64,000 nt of DNA from contig JAYKAV010002794.1 of the NCBI GenBank assembly GCA_035582835.1, positions 344,985 to 408,984 on the forward strand, in the 5' to 3' direction. Below the pieces are notes generated by a model. It saw only the letters and a list, made by a program, of their open reading frames with translations, searched no databases and was not told the origin of the DNA. Positions within the stretch are counted from its first letter, which is position 1. Each line of letters begins with the position of its first letter. The stretch is from Phoebastria nigripes. Its lineage: Eukaryota; Chordata; Aves; Procellariiformes; Diomedeidae. A program made the position numbers and the translations under genes. Shown in pieces: positions 25,136 through 37,045 of the stretch.

Positions 25136-26929
25136 GCATCAGATCCCTAAGCAGAGCTTCACGCTCCACTCCCCTTCTCTGTCCTTCTCCTTGCATTTTG
25201 GGCACACCAGGACCTTGTGTTCAACTTGGTCTTTTTTTTTAATTGCAAAAGATCTCAGTACCCTGCAGCTCCCAGGCAGACTGGCAGCAGGAGTGGCTAC
25301 TGAACCAGCGCTGCCCTGGAAATGGCTGCTTAGACCCCAGTAGGGCAACTGCCCGGATACCAGCATTGGGGAAGCCTTAGTGTAGACAAGACCTCAAGAA
25401 CTTGACCTCCAGGCTGTCAAACCTGCCCCATAGCCCTCACNCCCCCAAAAAAAACCCCAATGAGTACAATAATATGGTGTTAAAAATGGCAAGTGCTTAT
25501 GGAGAGAGATCAGCTTGCTTTGTTATGCAGTTTTATGTCCTGAAGTTCCTTTTGATGTAAATGTGTGAAATTACACATTTATTGCGAGATTCAAATGTAG
25601 CCATGGCAACGTGATTATCAAACAGTTGCATATGGAAGTGTAAATCCATACAGGTTTCTGGCTGGTGAGATTAAACTGCCCAGGGACGGGACTCAATGTA
25701 CGCCAAGCCCAGGCCCTCCATGTCCAAAAGGAATCGGCTCTGGCTTCTGTGCCTGGGAAAATTTCGTTTCTTTGCATCCAAATTGTCTTCATTCAGCTGG
25801 GCTCACCACCAAGCAGATGCAGAAGGGCAGCTAAAGAAGCCAGTACCCTCAGCAGAGACGCAGCATCATGCACCTCCCTGCACACCGCTACCCGGGGCAA
25901 TGCTGCCTTCAAGGCTGGTTTAAAAAAATTCCTTTGCTCAGCCTTGCAAGGGCAAGGAGAGTTCAGCCAGAGCTGTGTCTCTGAAGAGTAGGTTTAAGTT
26001 ACACCTCGAGCAATCGTCAGGCTGTATTCATAGATTTACCATGCAAGAAAACAGGCTGGGCAGCCAACGGCACCGTGCTCAGAGCAGCCAGGGCATTCCC
26101 CCACCCACGGTTCACTCATGTGACAGTGATCTGGTGACATCCAAAGAGGGGACGAGCAAAGCTGGCATGTGTACTGGCTGCAAGTAGGAAAAGGCTGTGC
26201 CCTTACAGCCTCAAAACCGTGACCTTGCAGGCCATTCCTCGGAAACAGAGCCCATCAATTAATTTTCCACAGCCACCAGTTACAGGCTAAGCCACAGTAT
26301 CACAGCCAAGGAAAGTCTGTCGCAGTCTTCTCCCTTCTCCCCTGGACACAAAGCAGGCTCCAAAACCTCATGTAGTGGTGTTTGCATGTGGACTGTGCTC
26401 AGCTCAGAGTCCTGTCATGTCCGGAGCGATGAGTATATCATCAAATGGACTGTGAAACAACCACAAAACTGTTATTAAAAGAAAAACTAAAAAAAAAAAG
26501 GAACATGCACCCCAGCATGGAAACAGGCCAGTGNGGAGGAAATAAAAGTTTTAAACAGACATGCAAAGTTTGGCTGAACTTGGCTGTAAATGAAAACAGA
26601 GTAGTGGAAGTGCACAAATTCATCCTTCTTTTGCTTTTTTCCAGAGACTTGAGGTGGCTCTTTCACTGAGAAACACAAAAGCAGGGCACAGTCCTCCAGC
26701 AGGCACCTGGGAGGTATTCACAGCCCTGAGGTTTGGGTACCTAAGGCAGGAGCCCTGGCATCCCTCTGTAATCAGCAGAAAAGCAGGTTATCCCCACGAC
26801 AATTTGGTGAGCAGCTTAGCTGGACACCTAAAACATCTGATGGCAATGCCCCCGAGCTGTCATATAGGAATTCACAGGATGGCTTCCTCGGTAGGATGTT
26901 CTTATAGTTAATTAACCTCTGATTCTTAT
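25136..26929. other. Non-coding stretch, nothing recognised
   Basis: There is no convincing gene, RNA or transposon. Short A-rich and T-rich runs are present (for example 25230-25240 and 26489-26500). Confidence 0.5.
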
Positions 26930-27200
26930 TTCCAGCAGGAACATCTCTTGTTTCTGTCTCTTGGCTCTTGCAAATGGCTCTTGCAGGGCTTTGCCTAATA
27001 GATTAGACAGCCTGCTCAAACCTGGCACCTTCTTCTGCCACAGGTATTTCTGGTGACTGACCAAATCCCTTTTAACCTTCCCTCCTGCAAGGCAAACATA
27101 CCTGAGCTCCACCACGCTCTTGTTTCCAAACCTTCCCAGTATGTGAAGTCCCAGATCAGTTGTCCTCCTCAGTTTCTCTGCATCATGAGGTTTTCTAGCA
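26930..27200 (-). mobile_element. Old CR1-type LINE fragment, antisense
   Basis: CCTAATAGATTAGACAGCCT, GGTATTTCTGGTGACTGACC, AAATCCCTTTTAACCTTCCC and ACATACCTGAGCTCCACCAC follow the order of the antisense body of ancient amniote CR1 elements (GATTAAAGAGCCCT, GTACTTATAGACTGTGATCA, AGTCACCCCTTAACCTTCTC, AACAGATTGAGCTCC). Divergence is high, so the family call is tentative. Confidence 0.4.
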
Positions 27201-28879
27201 GAACCTCTTTACTTTTTCTCAGAGACTATTTTAAATNGTACTGTTTCACAGGACATTTTTGGCTTGAGTAAAATATAGGCTCTCATCACTAAAGACAGCC
27301 CTTTCTCAGTAAACACGAGGCTTTTGATTTTAAAAGTGACAAATATTGTTTCTTAATTAAAAAAAAGAATAATTTCCCCAAGCCGTTTTAGAAAATTAAT
27401 AAAAACTATTGCTGTGCTAATTCCTATTACCCAAACAATTTTCACATCAGCTCCTGCCTGTGGCCATGCAGATATGGGTCATTCTGCATACGGACCTGCC
27501 ATTCCAGACTGCAGCAGATTAAGTATCTGATTTTTGGTTAACCATGAATTATCGCTAAAATAAAGGCACCACCCTGCCGTTAACGCTGCCTGATGCAATG
27601 CCCAGACTCCCGCAACGTGGGAGTGCCGGTGTGCTGCTGAACCGTCCAGGCCATGCTGCTGCGGCATCCGCTCCCCAAACTTGGTCTCTGCTGCTTGAGA
27701 AAATGGACCAAACCCCTCTAAGAGGGGAGGCAAAGCTGCTGCCTGCATCTCCTCGTTCCCCTCACTGCACTGCTCTTTGTAGTCCTTTGATCTCCGTAAC
27801 TGGAGAATACTAATGGGAGCACTAGAGTCTGAAGTGGCTTAAAGCCATTTTCTTTATTGCTGGATTAGTGCTGGGAGGGTACGAAATCTGCAGGCGCANG
27901 GCTCAGAGCAAGTCAAGAGCTTTCTGCTGCTCGCAGGCATGAGTATGCTAAGCGTACTGGCCTGCCTCACTACAGCACGGCTAACTGCTTTTATGAATGG
28001 AGTTAAAAACAACAGATGCTGTGAAGCTGTTGCTAAGAAGCTTTTTTTTTTTTTCCTGGTGTCCTGACTGCTCCGGCCAATGTAAGCCACAGCGCTCCCG
28101 AGCACCGCACAGCCCTGAAATCAAGGAAGTGGGCAGGAAAAGAAAAGCACAGGTTCCCTATCTGTTCTCAGCCTGCGTTTAGTTGAGCAATTATACAATT
28201 CCTGATCTGCGATTATTCCTGGCAAGGTTTATTCATCTCATGGGAGACTTTTGGAATAACACGGTGCTTTTGTAGGGAGTGTCAACCACCAGGCGAACGT
28301 GCCTTCCAGATCTGATTTTTTTTTTTTTTTTAAATATGTAAGTAATTGTTTCTTTACAGTTTGGTCTTTGCCTTTTAATGACTCACATTTCTACCTTGTC
28401 AGCTTTCAACACAGGCCCTGCCCTCCCTCCCAGTACTACAATCCTCCCAGATCTCACCCACTGTGCCAGGTCACCCAGGGTGAAATCGTGAAAGACAAGA
28501 ATCCATTTTGTCAGCGCCCTGTCCAGATGTTCTGCTTATAGGGGCTGCTTTTAGGGGGCTGCAGAGACTACGGGCACGGCAATCAGAAGGCATAAAAAAC
28601 AAGGTGCAAGCCTGCCTTTAATACATTCAAATAGAGGTTTGTCTGTGGTTTTTTTGTTTGGACAAATCCAGATGCATTTTCACGGAGACGGCGACAGACT
28701 CTGATCCCCAGCTCTGCTTCTGTGCCAAGTGTCTCATTCCTGTTCCAGCCTCCTGCGGTGCAAAAGTGCTCTTCAAAATAAAGAGGGAGAAAGCTTAAAC
28801 ATTCATAAAACTAATTCTTCAGCTTTAATCTCAGTGAAATATGACTGCACCTTTTTAAGAGGGTTTTTTTTGTGTAACT

Positions 28880-29150
28880 TTTCCCCCTTCACTCCTCTCC
28901 AAAAAATGTATTCAACTTGAGGCAGGGAGCAATTATGGAAAATTTCAGGCTGAATGGTTAAAGTATGGCCAACTTGTAAAGTAATTGGAAACATAGAAAG
29001 GAAAGTGTTTGGCAACATGGGATAAAAGGTGCTATGTAAGCGGAGGATTCTTTTTTATTGCAAGCTCTCCTCTCTCTGATATGTTAACTGTGTTTTGCCT
29101 GATCCCTTGACAGTTCATTAATTTTTTGTCCAATTGCAGGCTGTTGAGTG
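28880..29150. promoter_or_regulatory. Candidate conserved non-coding element
   Basis: An AT-rich, repeat-free block with GAGCAATTATGG, AAGTAATTGG and TTCATTAATTTTTTG words and no long frame. A similar texture is seen at 28190-28290 (GAGCAATTATACAATT, GATTATTCC). It resembles developmental enhancer sequence. Conservation cannot be judged from one genome. Confidence 0.2.
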
Positions 29151-29386
29151 CAGATAAATTTCAGGCTATTATGGGAACACCCTAGAAGTTTGTATAGAAA
29201 GGAAACTCTCTGTTTCCTGTATCATCCTTCTGGGGATCTTGAAAGAGTTCACAAAAGCCACTTAAGCAAACTTTCTTTGCTGGATAACGGAAGGAAAGGA
29301 AACTGTGAACAAGCAAACAACACTCAATTCCATGAGACAAGAGATACTCATAGGTCATTAGAGAGAAAGTAAAGTCAAGGAATGCA

Positions 29387-29402
29387 ACACACACACACAC
29401 AC
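29387..29402. repeat. (CA)n microsatellite
   Basis: About eight CA units, ending in CACACGCAG. Confidence 0.9.
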
Positions 29403-31074
29403 GCAGAAAAGTATCTTGTACGCTGAAAACAATGGGAATTTCTGCACCTGCGCACTATTTCTGATCTATAAAAAGGTAAATCATGCCAACCGCCAGTGAG
29501 ATGGGTGGTAGAATATCCATCCCTGCAATGCGTGAAATCTTTCTGAAGTTTTTTGCGGTTCAAATAATGTATCATGGGCTGAGTTGGAAATGGTCGTGGA
29601 TCAGCTGAACAGCTTCACTTTCTTCCTGTCATTAACAGCACGGTTGCCAGAGGTCTGCTACAACCAGCTCTATATTTTTTGTCACGTACAGATCAAAAGC
29701 AAAGGTCTGAACAGCTGTAGGTTTTCCTGGGGCTGGCTTCAAGCGCACAATTCAGACGGAGCTCAGAGGGCTGGGGCAAAACGCAGCTTCAGGTGTGCAA
29801 ATGCAGCCTCTGCCTCCAAGCCCTGGAAATACTGGGGACTCCAGTTTATAGGCTTGTCCCTGTCTCTGAATTTTATGCCAGTTTTCTAAGGACGTGAGGT
29901 TGGTCCAACAGTATGCCCCCTTTCCTGACAACTTTTAAACCTCTTGGCTTCAGCTGCATTTCAGAGGGAGATCAAAATCACAGAGTGGATGAAATGCTGC
30001 AAGTTTGTTAAAATAAGTGCTTAGAGGAGGAGATTTGCAAGTGGCTCATCTGGAATATGGATTTTGTGGTATTTGATATGAGTAAATCCACATGGTGGAG
30101 AGACCTCATATCTGCTTAAACCACAGGAAAACTTCTGGTTGAAGTTTGCAGTCAACAGCAAGGCACAGACCTGTGAGAAGAAATGGCTTACGGGAATACT
30201 TGGTTAGCAGTAAGCAGAGCAGGGAGGGGGAAAGGGAGTGAAAGGGAAGCAGTGCAGCAGCATCTCTCATTTCTGGGAAGTGAAGTTCAAAACAAGCCAG
30301 AAGGGATGACATAAAGCTGACATTCCCTACAAAACACACTTGCCCCTCTCAGAAGAGGAAGAGTTTGTGCAGCAGGGTGATTGAAGATCAATATGAAAGG
30401 ACCAGGCCATCTAACAGGTCATTTTCAGGACTATCTATTAAGAGAAAGCAATCCAAATTTCCGCTCAGTTCCGAGCCCCATAGTCCCTGAATACTCCTCT
30501 GAACTTCTCCAGCCACACTCCAAGCACAGCCTCACCAGACCACACTGAAAGGTCGTGGGGAACAGTGTTGCTCATCAGGGGTCGAAAAATAAACCTCTAA
30601 AGGCAATGTCATGGGCTTGTTGGGCATCTCAGAAGGGAGGAGAAAGACAGAGTAAACTATGGAGCCAGCACCAGCAGGTCTCCAGTTCAGGTCTGATGAT
30701 AAGAAAAAATGGGAGGTGGCTGGTGTCTGCTCTGTACCTGTTGTATCATTGAAGAGAGGATTTCTGTCTCCAAGGGCGCTGACTGGCAATTTTTGAAAGG
30801 CATTTAAGAAAATATCAATTGTGAAAACATTTTTTCTGGCAGATTCTGCAACACATGCTTCTGGTCTGACCAAAACCACTAACAGGGAAAAAAAACAGGG
30901 TGAGGAAAATACAGGAAACTTTTGCCAGCTGGAAAAAAAATATTTCGTTCAAATTTGGAGCAATCCATTCAGGCCAGTTCTTGTTTAATTGGGCCTGGGG
31001 AGAGCTTTTTTTTTGCAGAAATACAACTGATTACTTGACAGGAAAAATCCAAACTCCTCAAAAACATTTCTCCT

Positions 31075-31320
31075 GGTCTCTTCTCAAAGTTCTCCACAGC
31101 AACAGTGCTTCCCTGGGGAGCTTGTTAAACCTCCCAAATAACCTCATTGCTAGGAACTTTCTCTCCTCTCAGTTTTATTCTTTATCTTCTATAAACTATA
31201 TTCTATAGTTTATACTTCTTTATCTTAAGCTGAATCTCCAGAGTCTGCTCTCAAGGTTGCAAATAATCTCCATTCAAATACTCACCTTCTGAGCTTCTGT
31301 TGTCTTTCTGTGCTCTGGCC
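31075..31320 (-). mobile_element. Possible old CR1-type LINE fragment, antisense
   Basis: GCTTCCCTGGGGAGCTTGTT, AAACCTCCCAAATAACCTCA, TTGCTAGGAACTTTCTCTCC and TCTTAAGCTGAATCTCC fit the antisense CR1 pattern (GGGGAGCTTGTTCCA, CAACCTTACTGTTAGGAAGT, TTAGCTTAAATCTCC). The copy is broken by the hairpin insert at 31178-31226. Confidence 0.35.
31178..31226. repeat. Palindrome flanked by 11-bp direct repeats
   Basis: TTCTTTATCTT occurs at 31178-31188 and again, identical, at 31216-31226. Between them lies a perfect inverted repeat, TATAAACTATA (31190-31200) and TATAGTTTATA (31204-31214), with the 3-base spacer TTC. The layout is that of a tiny inserted hairpin with a target duplication, or of a templated slippage event. 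Confidence 0.95.
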
Positions 31321-31861
31321 CAGGTGAGTGCTAAGACATCCTTATGGAAAGCATCCATCTGAACCCAGCATAAATGCATTGCCAGTCCAGAAAAGTGGGC
31401 TGAGACCCATTCAAGGAGAAAGGATCTTTATTTCTATTCTGACATATTCAGAAAATACTCCCTGCTGCATTTTATTCACTAATAATAGGAGAAAAAAAAA
31501 AGTCATACAAAATTTTTAGTCCCACCACAGCAGCCCTGGGTCTTTGAGGTACTTAAGTTAGGAGCTTAGTCGCTAGGCTCCCTTCAAAAATAAGAAAAGA
31601 AGCTGCTGAACTGATAGGATTGCCCAAGTAAGAAGAGCAGCAGGAAAGCACGTCTCTATTACCTTCCTGGTTTCTTCGCTGTTGGCACAGTGTTCACACA
31701 CACAGCTCTACAAAAGAGCCACCTCCGGGTCCCCCTCCAGCAGGTAGTGTCATAGCCTTGGGAAGATCTAGGAAGTGTTCAAGGAAGATGATGAAATTGC
31801 TTGAGAAGGAACTGGAAAGTGCAGCTGTTTTTATAGGGGTCAGAAGTGAGAACTGGAGGGT
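31321..31861. other. Non-coding stretch, nothing recognised
   Basis: No gene or named repeat. An A-rich run lies at 31492-31501. Confidence 0.5.
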
Positions 31862-32377
31862 GACTTACCCTTGAGTACTGCGTCCAGCTCTGGAGTCATC
31901 AGCACAGGAAAGACATGGACCTTTTGGAGGGGGTCCAGAGGAGGGCCACAAAAATGATCAGAGGGATGGAACACCTCTCCTATGAGGACAGGCTGAGAGA
32001 GCTGGGGTTGTTCAGCCTGGGGAAGAGAAGGCTCCAGGGAGACCTTATTGCAGCCATAGGGCTTATAAGAAAGATGGAGACAAACTTTTTAGCAGGGCCT
32101 GTTGTGCCAGGACAAGGGGGAATGGTTTTAAACTAAAAGAGGGTAGATTTAGTCTAGATATAAGGAAGACATTTTTAACGCTGAGGGTGGCAAAACACTG
32201 GAACAGGGTGCCCAGAGAGGTGGTAGATGCCCTGTCCCTGGAAACATTCAAGGTCAGGTTGGACTGGGCTCTGAGCAACGTGATCTAGTTGAAGATGTCC
32301 CTGCCCACAGCAGGGGAGTTGGACTAGATGACCTTTAAAGGTCCCTTCCAACCCAAACTATTCTATGATTGTATGAT
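31862..32377 (+). mobile_element. CR1 LINE, 5'-truncated 3' end with ORF2 remnant
   Basis: This is a clear CR1 retrotransposon end on the + strand. It opens with the GAGTACTGCGTCCAGCTCTG motif. It still reads as the C-terminal part of the CR1 ORF2 reverse-transcriptase protein from about 31915 ([42 protein letters not shown]). Compared with the usual element, about 13-15 bases are missing after GCAGCC near 32055, which shifts the frame, so the protein is dead. The 3' part follows the standard pattern (ACACTGGAACAGGGTGCCCA, GGTCCCTTCCAACCC). It ends in the bird-type TTCTATGATTGTATGAT tail at 32361-32377. The 5' truncation is typical of CR1. Divergence is moderate, so it is younger than the antisense copies in this window. 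Confidence 0.95.
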
Positions 32378-35300
32378 ACCCCGGGAGAGACAATATTATG
32401 TGAAAGGGCCTGACCATTATCTGCCAGCCTCTGCAAGCTGAAACAAGGTTGAGGACTGTCGCATGAGTCAATGTGCGTGGTTTATCCAGCAGAAAACTAT
32501 TCCTTTTTTTATGTAGGGTTTCCCACCAAATCAGCTAGATGAACTGACTCATCCTGAGCATATACAATCAGCGGACGAGAAGGAAAGGAAAAGTTTCTCC
32601 TTTTGGGAGAAACTAGCTTTCAAATCATTTTAGCTGTAAAGTGAAACTAGACCCCAAGAACAGCAGTGTGCAGTATCCACACTGTGCTTCAGTGTGAAGA
32701 GGGACAATCAAACACTGCATGAAAATTGATGACTGGGGTGATATTCAGTTCTAGGAAAAGGGAAAAATTGTTGAACACAACTGTTTTGAGTTAATTCCAA
32801 AAACTGTGAATTTGTCAGTTTTCACCCAACTTTTAGCAGGGGAAGTGATTAAAAGAACCCTAAAAAAATCTCAGTATTTTGCTGGGGATTTTAATTTCCA
32901 TTTCAATCAACTTTGGACTTTGGAAATGCGTTTTATTTTTTCCTCAAAATTTAAAATTACTTTCATATGAAACACTTTGGGATCTGCAGTTGTTTGGTTG
33001 TGTTTGGAAATTCAAGCAATTAGAATAAAAAGTATTCACCCAATTCATTTCAGTTTCTCAGTCACAACTACAACAACAGTCTGCTCGGGGTTATTCTTGA
33101 AACTTGGGTTGCTTAAGTCATTTAAATAGATTTCTATTTCAGAAACAAAATGAGAGCCAACGATTTCACAATTAAAAGCTCGAGGGCTATAAAACTTGGC
33201 TTCACCTAAGACTCTTAACATTGTTTTTATTATCTTAATCACTAGGTTCTTTACATACTAATTTTCCATCCCATTGCCAACCAGTGCCAATCCAACTCGC
33301 TTTTCCATCACCCAGGTGAGTGTTACTCATGTTTTCAGGGGAATGTTAAAAACCCCTGAATATAGTCAGCACAACAGTGTCTATTTTTGTGACTGCTCAC
33401 GGACCTCTGCTAACACTGAGTCATAACTGCAGAAGTCACCAGCTTAGGTGTAGCTCCTTCTGAGTTGTTTCCTAGGATTTTCCAGAAATACAGAGAATGC
33501 TGCCGGTTTTCCAGATGCAGTTTTGATGACAAAGGGCTAAACAATTCAAAATCCTGATCCTGTCTATGCTGGGACCTAGAATATTGCAAACACCGATTAG
33601 GTATGTGACCGATTAGGCAAGGGGAGAGATGAGATAAATCACAACACGTGGTTGTAACAGGCCTTAGCAGAGCAAAGAGTAAAGCGAGTCCTCCAGGAAG
33701 GCTATAGAGGCTTCAGGTCCCACCTGGGTGATCAAAACAGACGTGCCCAATAACACCTGCATAGTTTGAATCCAGCTGTAGCTAATAAGGCTGCAAAACA
33801 AGAAGGCAGTGTGAACAGGGAGAAATGCTCAGTTAACTAGAGGTCATGTTTTAGCGTCTAGAGCTATAGACTAAGCATTTGTGTTGTGACCAGATAAAAT
33901 ACGAAATTTTATTCTGCACTGGACTAGCCCAACTGGCTATCATCTATAAATTAATCCATGAAACATTGTGTTGTTATGAGAAAGCATTAAGGAACCAAGA
34001 TCCCTCAGGTGAAACTTAAGTAAAGTTGGCTTTCCATCAGGCTGCAGGAGCCTGTGCAGCCAGAAAACTAGCTGGTCTTTTTTCTGTGTTCACCGGTGTA
34101 AACTGGCAATAACACCCGGCCAGCTTTCACCAGGGTAAGGCTAATGTGAATGAAGTCACTTGAAAATCATCTCAGACTTAAACAGCCTCCTGTACTTCAG
34201 GCTTTGGTTCAGGATTTTGGTTCTTTGCAAACCCAATACGATGAAAATGTATCCATTTTTCAATTTGGCTTTGAGTAAAAACAGAGAGACCAAAGTACAA
34301 ATATCCCTGTGCAGCAATGGAAACCTCATAAACATCACAGTCATGGTTTAGTATGAGGCAGCTCGGAAGGAAAACTGACTAATGTCAGCTCATTGCCCAA
34401 CCGGAGAGAAACAGAAAGAGTAAATAGCATTAAAAAAATAGAGGTTCTGATCTCTCCGTTGCAAGGGAAGAATTGACTGAACTGAACCAGCCCTGCAGTT
34501 CTCAAGTGCTGTCTAGCAGCATTTTAACTGCTCCTGGTGCTTAAGTGAGAACTGGAAACCGCTGTTCTTGAAGGCCTGTCAAGTCATCCCTTGTCAACTA
34601 TAAACTGCACTGGAGCTTAATTCCTCGCAGTTCTATTGTGAAGATAATTATAGACCACATAAATTCAAGAGGCAGGATAGTTCTGCAGCCGTTAATACCA
34701 CTTTTTAGCTGTGGTATTAACCAGGAAAATAATGATAGGGAGCTCTCATTCTTCAAGGCATGAACTCATGATGAGACCTCACAAGTGGCAGCAGCAGCAA
34801 ACGCATCTTACAGCCTGTATTAGCATCTTGCCAACATAACTGCCATCAGCTTGAGTCTCCACCATGAGACGTTTATTTTCCATATGGGGATGGTGTGGGA
34901 AGGTATAGCTACTGCTTTTACTCCAGGTTTCAGCCCAGGAGAAAGGCAAAGAGACCCTACCCCTGCACTGCCCTGTTTGCTTAGGACTGTTGACATTGCT
35001 CTAGGGTGACGTGACCCAACTGGCTCCAGGTAGGTAAACTTTGGGCACAAGACAGGACAAAGGGCTGGGTCACACTCTATACCTGCAGGTCCTGTCTGAA
35101 GCCATTTGGCTCTCAGAATTCCAAGTCAATTTTGGCTACCACAGGCAACCTAAACTGACCAGCAAATCTGCCTGTCTGGGTCCCAGTCACAAACTTGCAC
35201 ACAGTACCCTCCTGTCCAAGACTTGTCTGCGTCCAGACAAAATATCTTTGGTTGGCTTGCTGCAAGTCTACAGCCCTCATCTGACAGGCAGAAACCAGAA

Positions 35301-35859
35301 GCATCCCAATGCTTTTAGGGGGAGGAAAAAAAGCATCAAGGGACAAGGGCCATTTTACACAGCCATTAAAGCTCCAGTTCAATGACAGCATATGTTGGGG
35401 GAGGGTGGGAAGAAGGATAAACAGCCGTTTCGAGCCCAGAGCACTGGTTTCCCATCTCACCCTTTGTGAGAGATACCCTGGGGATAAGTTACAGGCCAAA
35501 CATGTAAAAGTTGAAACTCATTTTTCATGTCCTGTTTACAAGTGTCCCGGCTGGGAGACCTCACCTGGGCTTCTGGGTGCTCAGATTTGCTTCAAGTCTA
35601 GCCTCAGGCTTCCCAAACCCATGGCCACTCCCCATTAGGAGACACCTCTAAGAGTTGGCTGTGTCAAACATCATTAAGTCTGAAAGCAAGTCAAAACAAT
35701 CCCGTGGGCTTTTGTCCATCCAGATGAAGAATTACCTTTTTTTGAAGTCACAGCTTTCAAGGGTTTAGGAGCAGCAGCAGTCTCATGAGGTTTGGATAAT
35801 CTAGGAATCCCTGCGTTTCATATAAAGCAATTCACACTAGATCTCAACACTGGCAAACA
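32378..35859. other. Non-coding stretch with a perfect hairpin
   Basis: No gene is supported. The stretch holds the hairpin at 34691-34721 and a 16-bp spaced repeat of ACCGATTAGG (33592-33601 and 33608-33617). Frames on both strands near 35041-35638 overlap each other and look like chance. Confidence 0.5.
34691..34721. repeat. Perfect 11-bp inverted repeat
   Basis: GTTAATACCAC (34691-34701) and GTGGTATTAAC (34711-34721) are perfect reverse complements around a 9-base loop, TTTTTAGCT. The arms contain GTTAAT/ATTAAC cores. The DNA around it is AT-rich and free of recognised repeats. Confidence 0.95.
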
Positions 35860-36230
35860 GTCAGCTAAATCCATTATCGCATGATAATGCTCAAACATTT
35901 CATTAATTCCTAACCAGCTGTCCTCTGCTCCTTTACCCCTTTCATCATACAAACATTTCTTTAACTGTCTGAGGGAGGGGAGAGGGAGGATCAGACGCAG
36001 CCTCGTAAAATTCCTTCACCCGCTTTGCCTGCGGCAAGTTATTTCTTTTGACACGCATGTAAAATAATATTGGGGGTGTTGTTTGTTTGGCTTGGCTGGA
36101 TGGTAAATTTTCATAACAATTTTGTAAGCCAAGTACCTGTGAAATGGAGTAGAGAGAACTCACTGCAGCTTGTTGATGATCCTGCCATCTGGTTAATTAA
36201 CATATGCCATTAAATAGGGAAGACCCCTTG
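35860..36230. promoter_or_regulatory. Candidate conserved non-coding element
   Basis: An AT-rich, repeat-free block with tightly packed motifs at its right end: CATCTG (36186-36191), TTAATTAA (36193-36200) and CATATG (36201-36206), followed by CCATTAAA. E-boxes flanking a LIM/HNF1-like homeodomain site are typical of tissue enhancers. Function is inferred from motif packing only. Confidence 0.28.
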
Positions 36231-37004
36231 CTCCAATTTCTATGCCAAGACAGAGGGCAAGGCTTTTAGATCAGGACCTCAGTGTTCAGAGGTCCCGTAG
36301 ATATATTTTTTTTTAAAGTCCTTGGGTACTACATGCCAAACAAACCAGTGGAAGCAAGGATAAGTGAGGGATCAGTACCTTGGGGGTTTCTCCAACTACA
36401 TGACTTACAAAATGGAAACATGCATAATAAGAGTCATAGATAGATTTTAAGGTGACTTCTGGATGCTTTCTTTAGGGAAAGCTCTCGCTGAAGTGCCTCA
36501 ACTCGCTACACATTGCCTAGGGACGCACCGAGGAACAGGACTCTCAAACACCACCCTGCTGAGCAGGGACCCACTAAAGGTAGACCCTCACACATGCCGG
36601 GAAGGAGAGCGTGTCTCCAACCTCACTCTCAACCACAGTTTAGGGGCTTTTCTCCCAGTCCCACAAACATCAGTCCCTCTCCCGGGCAAACATAGCACAC
36701 GTCTGGACAGCACATCAGTCTCTTGACTGACACTCATTTCTCCCCTGCCAAGACTTGAGGATACATTTATTTATTATGGGTTAAATATTTGGAGTTGAGT
36801 AAGAACCTCAGAGGGAAAAGGTGGGTCTGCTTCCTTGGATTTTTTTTTCCACCCCCTCACTCTCATTATAAAAAATTGGATTTTTTAAACTAAAATGTTT
36901 GTTTTATGGAAAATTACCCTTTCTGTCTCTAGGCTTAGCTAAGGGCTGACAGTTAACAACTCTCAAGTGAAAATAACATGAGGAAATACAATGGAGAAGT
37001 ATCT
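36231..37004. other. Non-coding stretch, nothing recognised
   Basis: No gene. T-rich runs lie at 36307-36314 and 36839-36848. The word CACACGTCTGGACAG at 36697-36711 resembles the repeat unit at 37005. Confidence 0.5.
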
Positions 37005-37045
37005 GGACACGTCTGGACATGTCTGGACATTGCCGGAACAGGTCT
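37005..37045. promoter_or_regulatory. Cluster of p53-type half-sites
   Basis: A 10-bp unit, GTCTGGACAT-like, is repeated three times. In p53 register (RRRCWWGYYY) this gives GGACACGTCT (37005-37014, one mismatch), then with no spacer GGACATGTCT (37015-37024, perfect), then the weaker GGACATTGCC (37025-37034). GAACAGGTCT (37036-37045, one mismatch) follows. Two abutting half-sites with zero spacer are the preferred layout for p53, p63 and p73. The cluster lies about 1.5 kb left of the CpG island. The match is direct; use in the cell is inferred. Confidence 0.5.

Larger units (their letters stand above)
27201..31074. other. Non-coding stretch with AT-rich blocks
   Basis: No gene is supported. 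It holds two blocks that resemble conserved regulatory DNA (28190-28290 and 28880-29150), T runs (28041-28054 and 28317-28331) and a CA microsatellite (29387-29402). Confidence 0.5.
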
